From contig OZ026847.1 in assembly GCA_964023205.1 (NCBI GenBank), positions 880,501 through 944,500 of the forward strand: a stretch of DNA of 64,000 bases. Direction: 5' to 3'. The DNA comes from Lutraria lutraria. Its lineage: Eukaryota > Mollusca > Bivalvia > Venerida > Mactridae. The notes below the pieces were generated by a model that did not search any database, was not told the DNA's origin, and saw nothing but the letters and a program-made list of their open reading frames with translations. A program made the translations under genes and the position numbers. The first letter of the stretch is position 1. Every line of letters starts with the position of its first letter. Of the stretch, positions 37,701 to 48,378 are shown one piece after another.

Positions 37701-38799
37701 CATATAAGCATTTGTCAACCTTTTTACGATGTTTTATGTAAGCTCAAATTTCTTAAAAATACATGCTTTCCAACCATTTTTTCAACAGTTGTCAACGAGT
37801 GGCTCTCTTCAAAAAAAGATTTTTGACCATTTTGTGTTGAACTTAATATTCAGTGATATATCATTGTAAAGGTATTGAAAAGAGTTATCCAGACGTATCA
37901 ATATTAGTGAAATCGTGCATACTGTTTTCGTGTTATAGTACAATACACATTACATATCGAACATCCCTCGTATATGTTAACATTGTTTCTACGGAAGGCC
38001 GCCGGACGCCGGTGACACAAATTTAAATTAGTGAATGTTCTTGGTAAGTTATAGTGATATTTCTTTAAGAAGCTTTTCTAAAATAAATAATGTGTAAGGA
38101 CAACAAGGCATATGATATTCAATATGTCAATATGTGATTCATCCATCGTAGGAATGACGAACGAATTGTATTACATGTAGCTATAATTCCGGATAGTATC
38201 AGCTACTGGTTTCTTATATATCTAAATAAATTGCTATTGGTCGACACTCTGTGTTTTTTTTCTAAATGGGACATTCAAAGCATGGTTAATCATTATTTTA
38301 TAAGGTTGCAAGAAGTTATATGGACAAATGTGTAATGTGCTTTGTGAAACTTGTAAAACAATTTACCAATCTGGTATGTAAGCATTGTACAGCTGTCAGC
38401 GGTGAACTAAAACTCTTTCTTTCCGTAATTATGTTCAAGTTAATACGGCATGGATTGCATTTCAGCTGCCTGCAGACGATAGGTTCTTACTTAAACCAAA
38501 GGAATTCATATGCCGATAGATAAGTTTATTTTCAAATCCATTAGTCCAATTGGCCCATGAGAATAGCATATTTACCACATATTTTCACCATAATGTTCAT
38601 CAAACTAATATAAACTAATGCAAAACATTTAATGCAATCCTAGTTTTAGGAGAAGCTATAAGAATGACCAAAATATAATTTTAAATGAGTAATTAACATA
38701 GATACATGTAGTATCGTAAGCCTCCGTAGTTGAACAATAGCAATACATACAAACGTTATGTACAGCAAAATAATTATATACATATATTTACAACAGTTA
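37701..38799. other. No gene seen
   Basis: AT-rich, non-coding. A 67-codon frame at 38,320-38,523 shows no motif. Confidence 0.45.
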
Positions 38800-39480
38800 C
38801 AGTAAGGATAATTCATTCAAACAGGCAAATACAAAACATATAAGCATTTGTCCAACCAAGATACATATGCCATAGCCGAAACAAAATACAAGGACATATG
38901 TATGTTACATATAATAATATCTATAAAAAAAAACAAAGATATCATATTCCAATATGTTGTCTTTTTATCGCTAAATATTTTTGGAAATTAAATTCCTAAA
39001 TCTCTAACAATTGTTTCGTTTGTACAAGTTATCAGTTCTATAAACTTAATAATGCTTAGCCTTTTCCAAAAAACCTTAAAGTTTAATATATTGTTTTCTT
39101 AATAATAAGCATAAAGCATATTCAATTACAAAATGAAATTCATCTTCAAGGCAAAAACATGACAAACATATCCTGTCGTTTAAAGGCATACTGAGCGGTT
39201 TATGCCATTCACAGCCAAATATGAAAGGACTATCTGATGTTAGTAAATAATTCTGTATTTTTTGGTATTGTTATTATATTATTAAGATAAGATTTTATAT
39301 AAAAATTTCCAGCTATTTCTTTATAGAATAAAGCCCAACTAGATGTCTCTAATCTAGATCTCCAATCCTGTATAAAAGGAAGTGGGAGAAGACTAATTTC
39401 AAACAGTTGCTGTTTTCTTTCTGCACAAGGTTGCACTCAGAAAACTTTCTGTGAAATAATGCAGGTTTTAAATTCCTCAT
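38800..39480 (-). pseudogene. LINE 3' fragment, same group as the 29-kb copy
   Basis: The minus strand encodes FIQDWRSRLETSSWALFYKE (about 39,380-39,320), matching IQNWRSRLTDSSRTLFYRS in the 29-kb LINE, and then NDRICLSCFCLEDEFHF (about 39,181-39,131), matching its zinc-finger-like KRLCLNCNKLDDEFHF. The frame is broken between these parts. Only the last quarter of the protein plus AT-rich 3' sequence remains; the outer borders are approximate. Confidence 0.75.
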
Positions 39481-40440
39481 TACATACTGTTGGAGAATTT
39501 CAACATGCTTACCTGTATATCACCCTAGCAAAGTCCTACTAAAGGAATGTTTACGATATAGTAGCTACAAACCTCATTGACTTAACTAATAAACCTTTCC
39601 CAATATCAAGTCGGTAGGATCTACCTCACGCTTGGGTTTAAGTAAAGGTTTTATGTGATTGATAAATGTCAATCAGTTGTGATAAAATTCTGGAAAGTTT
39701 TTCAAGTAACAACATACAGATTATAAACTTTTGCACAGATGATCATAATCATATACTCGTCATAATGTATTATTTAAACAATAAAGGCATGCACATGATT
39801 GCACCATGATTATGATTTAATAATGAAACATTAGTTTGTACTTAAAAGCACAAAATGCTCATTGTAACATTGATTTTACAATTAATTGTGCTTATAGAAG
39901 ACAATATCGATATTTAATGTTCTTTTTTTGAAGAAATAAATGTTCTGAATTCGAAGCAGTATCATGTTTCCTCTGCATCATTTGATGCTGTATTTAATAT
40001 TGCACATTGCAACGTCTAATTTTACAATCGATTTTACAAACATTCTAAACAATACCTTCATCTCGTTAAAGAGTATGCAGCAGAATGATGTTGTTGAAAT
40101 AGATCACGAATTTAAACTATATATGTTCATAGATATTAAGAAATTTAGATCCTAGGAAATAATTAAACAGTCACTTCAATCTGTACTTGGTTCAAGAATG
40201 AATGTCAGCTACATAACAGTTGTTTACATCGATTGACAGACACATCAGACATTTCCAAATGTGGGCTCATGACATCATTGTTAATACGATACACAAGAGC
40301 ATACTGTCCATGGTTTCTCTACCAATTAAGACTGATAAATCATGACATAATGCTGTCAGAATATCGGATATATATTTGATTGTTATGATGATATTGGAAT
40401 AAAGAAGGTCCCTATATCACAAATGAATTGTTGCTTTTTC
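39481..40440. other. No gene seen
   Basis: AT-rich, non-coding. The 63-codon frame at 39,964-40,155 begins with a hydrophobic stretch but has no other support. Confidence 0.4.
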
Positions 40441-40457
40441 GGGGGGGGGGGGGGGGG
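40441..40457 (+). repeat. Poly-G run (17 G)
   Basis: Seventeen uninterrupted G residues in AT-rich surroundings. It could form stacked G-rich structure and is a likely assembly or slippage hot spot. Confidence 0.9.
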
Positions 40458-40759
40458 TTAAATTATCGCTCGTACACTTGAATTAAATAAGACTGTAAGA
40501 GTGACATTTATTTATTTGTTGTTTAACAGCCCATTCGACAACTATGGTTATTTCAGGACCGTCTCAGAGAGAGGGGAGATATGATACAGGAGAATCGAGC
40601 GTTTATATCCCTACTCTTTACGAATATTTTTTTCTGTTTCTTTATCGTGGTCAGTGTAAATCACCGATACACGCCTCACCCTTTTTCAGTTATTTTCTGG
40701 ACACAGTACTTGGCTCCATAGTTGGAATGGGGACACTGAAAAAACGTTCTTGAGAAATT

Positions 40760-40935
40760 CGGAAGGCGGCGCCATAGACTATGGGGCACCAATACCCCCC
40801 CTCCCCCCCCGGAGGCATTTTTCTACAGTATGTTTTTCGGAAAGTGTATGGAAAGACCTATCAAATCCCAGTGTCTACCATCTGGATGTTGGGGCTTTAC
40901 TCCGTTACCGCCATTTTGGGGCGTTACCATAATTG
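40760..40935 (+). repeat. SINE-like repeat, inverted partner of 44,757-44,995
   Basis: Shares, in reverse complement to 44,757-44,995, a C-rich tract followed by GGAGGCATTTTT, then CCAGTGTCTAC, ATCTGG and GTTGGGGC. It ends in GGGGCGTTACC. The tRNA-like head is mostly missing; only ACTATGGGGCACC resembles part of the partner (CTATGGGC). It lies about 0.8 kb before the decayed gene at 41.6-43.7 kb. Confidence 0.65.
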
Positions 40936-42052
40936 AAATTTTAAAGTTAACACAATACCGCAAAGAGATCAAAATAATTTGTGTTAAAGGCTTTGTAATT
41001 ATGATTATAAGCACAGAGAATGTAAACAAGAGTGTAGAAAAGTTAAACTCATCATCAAATGTGGTATAATTTACGTTACCAATATCATATCACTGAAATA
41101 AGGTCACATATACTCTAAAATATTCGATTATCATCATATACTTACTGTTTCTGGATCGAGCAGAGCACTATCTAATGAGTAAATGGTACTCAATTGTATT
41201 ATATGTTTACAAGGTGAAAAAAAGGTCACAATAATGCAGAAATTATGTGTATATTATAAACCGCATGCGTTACCAAAATATAACTATGAACATAAGTGCA
41301 TGTATAACTAAACCTTGATATTTTTGCATAAGACATTATAAAATCTAAAGTGGCATGCAGGCTTAAATTTAAAAAAAAACATTTCATTATAAAATTTTCA
41401 TATCAATCAATCAAATCAAAGCAATCAGTTGTAAATAAATAAATAATTTCATTAATCAAATAAATAATTAATTTAGTCTATCAATTTCATAGTAATTTAT
41501 AGATATGTTTCTTTTTTCAATGATTATGCAATTTTAACCTGTGACCTAGCAGTGGCCATGATATCGTACTCATTGGTTTGGCAGTTTCCGGAACAAATTC
41601 ACTAATGTCATAGTGAGAACGGGTGTATTTCACACACGTATGCTCCATCTTCGATACATCTAGGCAAAGTAATGAACGACAGTGGTCTCGTAGAACTTAT
41701 GATAAATTCCGGAATTGTGCCAGTGGTTCTCTCTACAAAGTGACGTCTGGGAAACACTAAAACCACCCCTTAACGAAGGGTCAATTACCCCGGCCAAGAT
41801 TTGAAGAAACACAACCTTTCACACAGAGTATTTCAGCATAACATAATAACTCAGATACGAGCAGAACGTAACGCATTTGGCCTGTTTATGCTCCTGTCAG
41901 TTCAACATGACATAGACCTGAAGCTTACCTGGTCATTTCTTCTAGGTCAAGTGCCTTATATTGAATCACCAATAGAACCAACAACTAGCCATTCTACAGA
42001 AGGCGCATCCTATGTTGTTAATGGTAACGCCTAATTGGGTAACTGCAGAGTC

Positions 42053-42280
42053 TAATCACAGGTGGCAGTATCAGTGCTTGGTCCACAAATGATGCAAAAG
42101 AAATAATTCCCGTCACTGATCTTATATATATTATCAAGGTAAAAAGCCTACTATATGTCTATATGCCAAACAATGTGGAACATCGTATCTCGTTGTTTCA
42201 GCATAAAAGATGTGCGCTGAAGGAATTTTGCTACACATGTCTTTCAGATAAACTATAAGAAATTAATTCCTACCTAAAAT
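42053..42280 (+). repeat. Long inverted repeat, left arm
   Basis: This arm of about 225 bp pairs with 42,445-42,667. Matching blocks include GGTGGCAGTATCAGTGCTTG, CTACTATATGTCTATATGCC, AAACAATGTGGAACATCG and TTTCAGCATAAAAGATGTGC. The spacer is only about 165 bp, so a transcript across it would fold into a long hairpin. This arm has more frame breaks than the right arm. Confidence 0.9.
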
Positions 42281-42444
42281 CTCATTCAATTACATCTAAT
42301 AACTGTGAAACGGTAAAACTGTGTCCCTTTCGTTATTTAACTTCGCTGCAAGCCATTTTGAGTCAAGTGCGAGTGATTTATCAAACGATCTGATTGGTCT
42401 GATATGTGTGTACAACGAACTGTTCATTTCATGCCGAAATTCAG

Positions 42445-42667
42445 TAGGAATTAATATCTTATAGTCCATCTGAATGACACGTGTCGCAATTTTCTTTCAA
42501 CGCACATCTTTTATGCTGAAACAATGAGATGCGATGTTCCACATTGTTTGGCATATAGACATATAGTAGGCTTTTTACCTTGATAGTATATATACGATCA
42601 GTAACGGGATTTTTTTGCATCATTTGTGGACCAAGCACTGATACTGCCACCCGTGAGTCTAATAGCA
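42445..42667 (-). repeat. Long inverted repeat, right arm
   Basis: Reverse-complement partner of 42,053-42,280. Read on the minus strand it keeps a 73-codon open frame (42,459-42,680) containing VAVSVLGPQMMQKN and MPNNVEHRISLFQHKR. This may be a displaced piece of the surrounding protein family, but I cannot confirm that. Confidence 0.9.
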
Positions 42668-44756
42668 GTTCCGGACACATTCGAGCAAGTAGTTGAGGCG
42701 ATTTCTTATCAGTTGCCTAAAACTTCTCGTGTATACTTTATATCAGACACTTCAAACAGTCTATTACATCAGATGAGTGCCGATGACGTTTGGCAGCTCC
42801 ATCGTTCTTGCTTTCAGGTAAAAAAAGCAATAACTCCATGAAATCGGATGGGCTTCATATCTAATGACGACAATAAGACACAGTCAATAAAGCTAATCTT
42901 TGAGCAGTCTTATAGAGATGGCGCCACAGTCACACTAACTGAGATTCAATGTCAAGTATGTATAGTCTGTACAGATGTACATCATTTGACCAATTAACCA
43001 CAATTATCAAGGAAAAGCTACCATGTGTCAATAGGCAATCTCACTAATCTCAGAGACAATATAGTGTTCCAGCGCTACTTTACTGAATGAAACTATTTTC
43101 AATATGTAGTGAATTTCGTTACCTCAACAGTTAATGATGAAACGGAGGAAAAAACAGAATCCTGCATATATCTCCAACTTTTATCAAAACTGCAAAGTCT
43201 GCAATGCATACTTATACTATTTTTCAAAGCGGATGTATATGCGTCACGTAATTGCAATTAGAAAAAGTAATGTATAGCTATAGGAGCTTTGCTCCTATAA
43301 ATGACACTATTAGCCAATTTACCACGCATGTTTGTTCGGATGAACTTTACAGTGCCATTGAGACATTTGTATGTGTGTTGTTTGGTCATTAAAAATACGA
43401 CATCAATAAACTGAGGTATGACAAGTATCAAAGCCATGGTTGTGTTCTGAACGCTTTAAGTGGTATGGACATGAGCTTACTCACTCCCTGCAGATCCCGT
43501 CTCGTATGTTCAATGTGTTACGGATAGTTATAAGGTGTATATTTGGACCCATGCAAAGAGGGCAATCTTGATCTTCTAAAAGTGGATGAAAGTGGTTGGA
43601 AATTCGGTCCTGACAACATGCTGGAATACAACTGGTACGAGGATAATATTGTGCCAAAGGCTAGCGACACAGAAGACACTGATGATAAAAACGACATTGA
43701 GCTCATTAGTATGGTCGATGCTGTCTATGACACAGAAAAGTGAGAAGGATTTGTGAAATTCGTGAACGTTTGCTATCAGAACAACAAAAATACCTTGATG
43801 ACAATATGTACAGCTAATGAAATCTGACATAACATACAATACTGCACTTAAGTACATATATATAAATAATCATGTAACAAATGGTAACGTAAATGACACA
43901 TAAATGTGTGTCAATGGCACAATGTTTTATTGCACTGTCGCTGTCATTGTAAATTTGATTGTTTCATAGATACATATTCTTAGAATACATTCGATGATGA
44001 TTTTATAACAGTTTCATAGAAATGTTGTTACTCATTTATGAATAATTTCAAACGTAACACAAATAAAACCATGTAACGTAAAACACAATCAGTGATGAAT
44101 TTAAAAAGTTGGAATGTTAATTTACATGTACGTATTCCCAGTAAGCAAGTATAAACATTTTGTATATCAAATCAATGTTTTGTGCATTGTAAAGTGTGTT
44201 AAACACTTATCGTGATAAAGGTAACGTTATGTAACGTAAACTACTATTATCCCAGTCAAACTTAACAACATTTGTAACTAGAAATGTTTTCCAGTTATGG
44301 GTATTAATGAATGCATCATGATTACCTATCACTGTATACCTATTTGATCATAGCATGTGATCACAGTAATATAAATGATTTCCATGTAACACGTATACTT
44401 TTGTATGTAACGTATTTTACGTAAAATGAAGACATAAACGAGCATTCAATGAAAGAAAAACATGAACATGTGGTAGTATTTGCCTAATATGAATAAAGAC
44501 ATTGTTTACGACTGCTTTTGTGTTAATTTAACATATACAACTGTCATTTCCTTGTCATTTTAGGGTAACGCAGGGTAACGTAAATTACAGAGCATATGTA
44601 GTCCAATACAGTGAAAAACATGCATTTGATCGATAAGTAAAGTCGCTGCTAACTTATTATGGTCAAAGGAATTGTTCAAATTGATGAATTATTGAAAATA
44701 TCTAGAATAAGACTTCTAACAAAATAAAATTATTGTCAAACGTATTTTTCGGTAAC

Positions 44757-44995
44757 GGTAATTAGCATGCTGTAGTTCACAAACGCCCCAACGCCCAGAT
44801 TGTAGACACTGGAAAAATGATCAGCAGGCATGGGGCTTTCAAAAAAATGGTGTCTACAAAAATGCCTCCGGGGGGGGGGGGAGGGTTTCGCCCAGTAGCC
44901 CATAGCCTACCAAGATTTGAACCCAAAACCTTTCGTTCAGTATTCCAAGGCGTTACCACTAGACCACCGATCATCCTTATAAGATCGATATTGAA
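44757..44995 (-). repeat. tRNA-derived SINE-like repeat
   Basis: On the minus strand the head shows a Pol III A box TGGTCTAGTGG (44,956-44,966) and a B box GGTTCAAATCT (44,913-44,923) at roughly tRNA spacing. A C-rich tract (44,870-44,884), GGAGGCATTTTT and a tail through CCAGTGTCTAC and GGGCGTTGGGGC follow. It has no intact cloverleaf, so it is a SINE-type repeat rather than a tRNA gene. Its A-box region includes GGTAACGCC, one of the GTAACG motifs of this region. An inverted partial copy is at 40,760-40,935. Confidence 0.6.
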
Positions 44996-46019
44996 CTTAC
45001 CTTTCTAAATGCACAATATACAGCTTGAACCACTAGTGGCATAAGACAACAATGTTCAAAGTTATCCCATTTTGAGTATGCACTATTATATTTCATTTTA
45101 CATATTGCTTCTATAACACAGAGATTGGATTTTGTGAAAAGTATAAACAGAAAAATAAATTATTGTGAAAAAAATCATCATGAAGACGGATACACACAAC
45201 TAACTTCAGTGGTAACCTTCACATTATTTGTCCGTTGAGAGCTTTAAAAAAGCAACATCCATCGAGCTGTATTGACTTATATTATTAATTTATTGTCCTA
45301 TACGTCAAAATGCGTTATGCAACATTCTTGAGTGTGATGGATATAGCGTCATTACGTCCACTGTGTCCTTAGATCAATAAAACATTCTTAACAATTCCAA
45401 TTTATATTCAATATTTCATGAACTGTTTTTTTTCTATGAGATGTAAAAAGCCTTATACAAATGAGTGTCGATCTTCTTCCGATAGGATGCGGCAACTACA
45501 AATTTTCATTGCTTATCCAAGATCACTTTATGTGAATCAATTCATGAGAATAATCTACCATGTAACGATTAATCGGGCGATCAAAAAATTGAACAAAAAC
45601 TTTAGAATGCATGTTTTACAATAAATCACTTTGAAACCTGACACCGACTTTAATTATAAAGAAACCTATGGAGAGAATGAATGAAGCTGTTTTGTGTCAT
45701 TACTTTGTTGACGATCGTATTAAGATTTTTACCTTTCATTTTGATAAGTTCCGCCTTTCCATTGTACTGAAATACGCTTCTATTTAGCGGTAACGTAATT
45801 CCAGTGAGAATACTGAAGAATGAACAAGGCACACAAAATTCAAATCTTGTAATTTGGTAATTTAAAACCAAAGCCCTTTTGTGCATGCTTTTTTCTTTGT
45901 ATTAAATGTCACATCATCAGAGCTATTTGTTGACTGTATATGTCATAATCAATCAATCACTGACTTGTTTCATGCTTGTGTGATAGTGAAATAGTCGTTA
46001 ATTACAATACACATATTAA
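44996..46019. other. No gene seen
   Basis: AT-rich, non-coding; carries the last two GTAACG motifs (45,562 and 45,790) but no recognisable frame. Confidence 0.4.
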
Positions 46020-46224
46020 GGCAATCAAACTTGATGAAATAACTTAAGAACTTTAAAAAGGCAACTCTTCATTTTCTTTAGTGCATGCTGAAACATATTC
46101 CTATAGTACTTGTTGGCCGAATGGTCTCGTCTAAAAGAACAAACATTTCGCAAATATACTGGAAACAATATAATGATATATGCAAACACGCAAACGTTTG
46201 TCATTTCTGATTTAAATGCAATTA

Positions 46225-47438
46225 CAGTAAAACCTCGATTATCCGAACTCGGATTATCCGAAAACCTGGTCTTATCCGAAGTGAAATTTCGGTCCCGAAT
46301 TTCCCTCTATATATTTCAATGTAAATAAACCTCGATTATCCGAATCGTCTTATCCGAATACCATGGCTTATCCGAAGTGATAAACAATTATCCGAACGCG
46401 TATTTTCGCACCTATTATCCGAAGTCGACAATTAACTCTGATCGATCAGAGAAGTTCATTGTAGGATTTCTTTAACGTGTCAAAAGGTGTAAACAACAAA
46501 TTATCAAACCACTGAGAACAATGGATTGTTGGTTTGGATCATTGTTTGCAGTAATGGGAACACAATTAGCCTATTACGATACGGACTGGGTTAGCTAGAT
46601 CATTCACCTTTTATTTTTCCTTTGATTTATGAATTGCATCATAATTTCACTTGAAAAAGCAACCAACATTAAAAATGTTCATTTTATTTTTCGAAGTTTG
46701 TTATATTGACAAACAATACACATGACCAATATAAATTACCGGCACTCGATTTCAAAATTATTCCATTTTCGGAAAATGAATACGGACACGATTCTTAGGA
46801 CGACAACGATTTGTGTGACGCTCGTAGTGTTTGTGACTGTAGCAATAAAATGAAACTCCGCGTTGGATTTTTATTTTAATTCAGTTTATAATTTATTTAA
46901 ACAGTGTCTTTTTCTACATCCCGTGTATATTTCATTTCACGGTATCATTTTATCGAAAATGAAACTCCGTGTTGGATTTTTATTTTAATACAGTTTATAA
47001 TTTATTTAAACAGTGTCTTTTTCTACATCCCGTGTATATTTCATTTCACGGTATCATTTTATCGATGGATTAATGTGCTTTTAACATGACATGTGCTACC
47101 GTTTGGGTATTCATTTGTATTGGTAGTTTCACTTTGGATTCCTCATGACTTTGACGAATTAATAATGGTACAAACTCACAAACTACTCATACATTTGTTT
47201 TACCTTAAACATACACATGTTTGTCGTAAAATGTATTTTTTCGTAAATAAATTATGAAATATAACGCATTAACTTTGTTGTCATTATACCTATACATGTA
47301 CGCTATATATATGGGAGTGATCTCCCTTTATTTTCTTGCACTTGTCTTAGATTTCCCTTACCCTGGATTATCCGAAACCCCGGATTATCCGAAGTAATTT
47401 TTCGGTCCCGACGACTTCGGATAATCGGGGTTTTACTG
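46225..47438. mobile_element. Non-autonomous pogo/Tigger-like DNA element
   Basis: The left end CAGTAAAACCTCGATTATCC (46,225) and right end GGATAATCGGGGTTTTACTG (ending 47,438) are inverted repeats, flanked by TA on both sides (46,223-46,224 and 47,439-47,440). Both the CAGTAAAACCTCGATTATCCG type of end and the TA duplication are typical of the pogo/Tigger branch of Tc1/mariner. ATTATCCGAA-type motifs recur just inside both ends. There is no transposase frame in the 1.2-kb body, so movement would need an enzyme supplied elsewhere. A 109-bp segment is duplicated in tandem inside (46,847-47,065). Confidence 0.85.
46847..47065 (+). repeat. 109-bp tandem duplication inside the pogo-like element
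   Basis: Two adjacent near-identical units beginning AAAATGAAACTCCG (46,847 and 46,956) and ending TCATTTTATCGA. Few differences are seen (for example CCGCG versus CCGTG), so this duplication is younger than the host duplication. Confidence 0.9.
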
Positions 47439-48280
47439 TACATTAAAGAACACAGCTAAAACTTCTATTGTGTAATTGTCTTGAAGCTCGGGAGTTAACT
47501 CGATTCGTCCCGTAATCATAAAGCCCTCTCGCCTTGTCAGTGCAAATAGTCGTAGAGCAGAAGTCGCTTTGAAAATATTTTATGATAAAATGGGCACAGT
47601 TCACAACTTGTATGTTTTTTATTAAAATGTACATGGTTAGATAGCAGGTTATTTGAATTATTTATTGAAATATTGTGTTGAATTTCGAGCGATAAATTTT
47701 ATCTGTATGAATCACAGACGTCGGTTCACACATATCCGAACCATTTTTTGTGTAAATTTATTTCAAACATTGATTTCAGGGATATTAAAATATCAATACT
47801 ATATTGCTTTATGAATTTTACTGTTATGGATATTAATGGATATTTATTGACTTGCAGAAGCATGTTTGTACGCCAGGAGGAGGAATATTTTATGGTTATT
47901 TCACGCACTACGTATTAGCATCAACTCAGATAAAGTACAACGCATCATTGGTGGTATGGTCTAGAGCAAGTCTTGTTCGTTCTGCTGTCCTGTATGACAG
48001 CCAACGCATAGGTACCTGTATCATGAATTCCTAGATTACAAATATATATAAAACTGGAGAAGCATCTTTCAATCTAAAAAGGCATCGTTGACCTTGAACG
48101 GGTATCAATTAACTGTCGAAATGGTGAGTTTGTTTCACCGATTTGAACATAGTGTCTGTGCTCTAGTTTTCACCCATATACGTGTTGTTCGACAATTGTA
48201 GCATGAGCGATTGTCATTTCTTTTCCATATCCTTTCTGGTTCGTACAACCATCTAAGAGTTTTAAAGAAATGTCACACTT

Positions 48281-48378
48281 AAGCCGTTCCAGAATAATAA
48301 AGGAAATCCCAGATGTCCTTTTTCTGGGGGAGCACTAGTTGGGGGAACATTCCTCTATGATAGAGGAATGTTCCTCCA
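48281..48378 (+). repeat. Left terminal inverted repeat (98 bp)
   Basis: Begins AAGCCGTTCC and ends in the hairpin GGAACATTCCTCTAT-G-ATAGAGGAATGTTCC, whose 15-bp arms pair perfectly. It differs from the right end at three positions within 98 bp. Confidence 0.9.

Larger units (their letters stand above)
41600..43745 (+). pseudogene. Decayed gene of an uncharacterised, TE-associated protein family
   Basis: Successive plus-strand fragments in several frames appear to be one broken protein: SGLVELMINSGIVP (about 41,680), FGLFMLLSVQHDIDLK (about 41,876), DTFEQVVEAIS with SRVYFISDTS (42,674-42,760), GFISNDDNKTQSIKLIFEQ (42,850-42,907) and, as a clean C terminus, SGWKFGPDNMLEYNWYEDN followed by a very acidic tail with SDTEDTDDKNDIE (43,543-43,743). 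From memory, this order matches a family of large uncharacterised proteins common in cnidarian and mollusc gene predictions. That family has an 'LSxxxDIDLK' segment, a 'DFxTDxY' strand, a 'FLxNxxNKxxLIxFLxxxW' helix and a 'GWxxxxxxLxxxWYxxxxxP' end. I know of no assigned function and do not assign one. Stops, frameshifts and an internal inverted repeat (42,053-42,667) show the copy is dead. The family call needs a profile search. Confidence 0.45.
40903..45795. repeat. Region enriched in GTAACG/CGTTAC motifs
   Basis: I count 18 copies of GTAACG or its complement. CGTTAC lies at 40,903, 40,922, 41,074, 41,268, 43,117 and 44,951. GTAACG lies at 42,024, 42,601, 43,884, 44,073, 44,221, 44,231, 44,407, 44,565, 44,575, 44,752, 45,562 and 45,790. 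In AT-rich DNA only one or two would be expected by chance. The left block reads CGTTAC and the right block reads GTAACG, so the motifs point in opposite directions on the two sides of the decayed gene, and GTAACGTAAA recurs on the right. This resembles subterminal binding-site arrays of DNA transposons. Confidence 0.6.

Noticed and set aside
43543..43743. A stand-alone small acidic protein of 66 residues
   Set aside because: Its sequence fits the C terminus of the larger decayed family traced from 41.6 kb, so it is treated as part of that pseudogene.
44777..45008. Short open frames on both strands around the G-rich tract
   Set aside because: They lie wholly inside the tRNA-derived SINE-like repeat.
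48277..48284. TTAA target site, which would suggest piggyBac or Kolobok for the 11.6-kb element
   Set aside because: The right junction reads TTAC rather than TTAA and the empty site in copy 1 has ACTT and no TTAA; kept only as an alternative reading.
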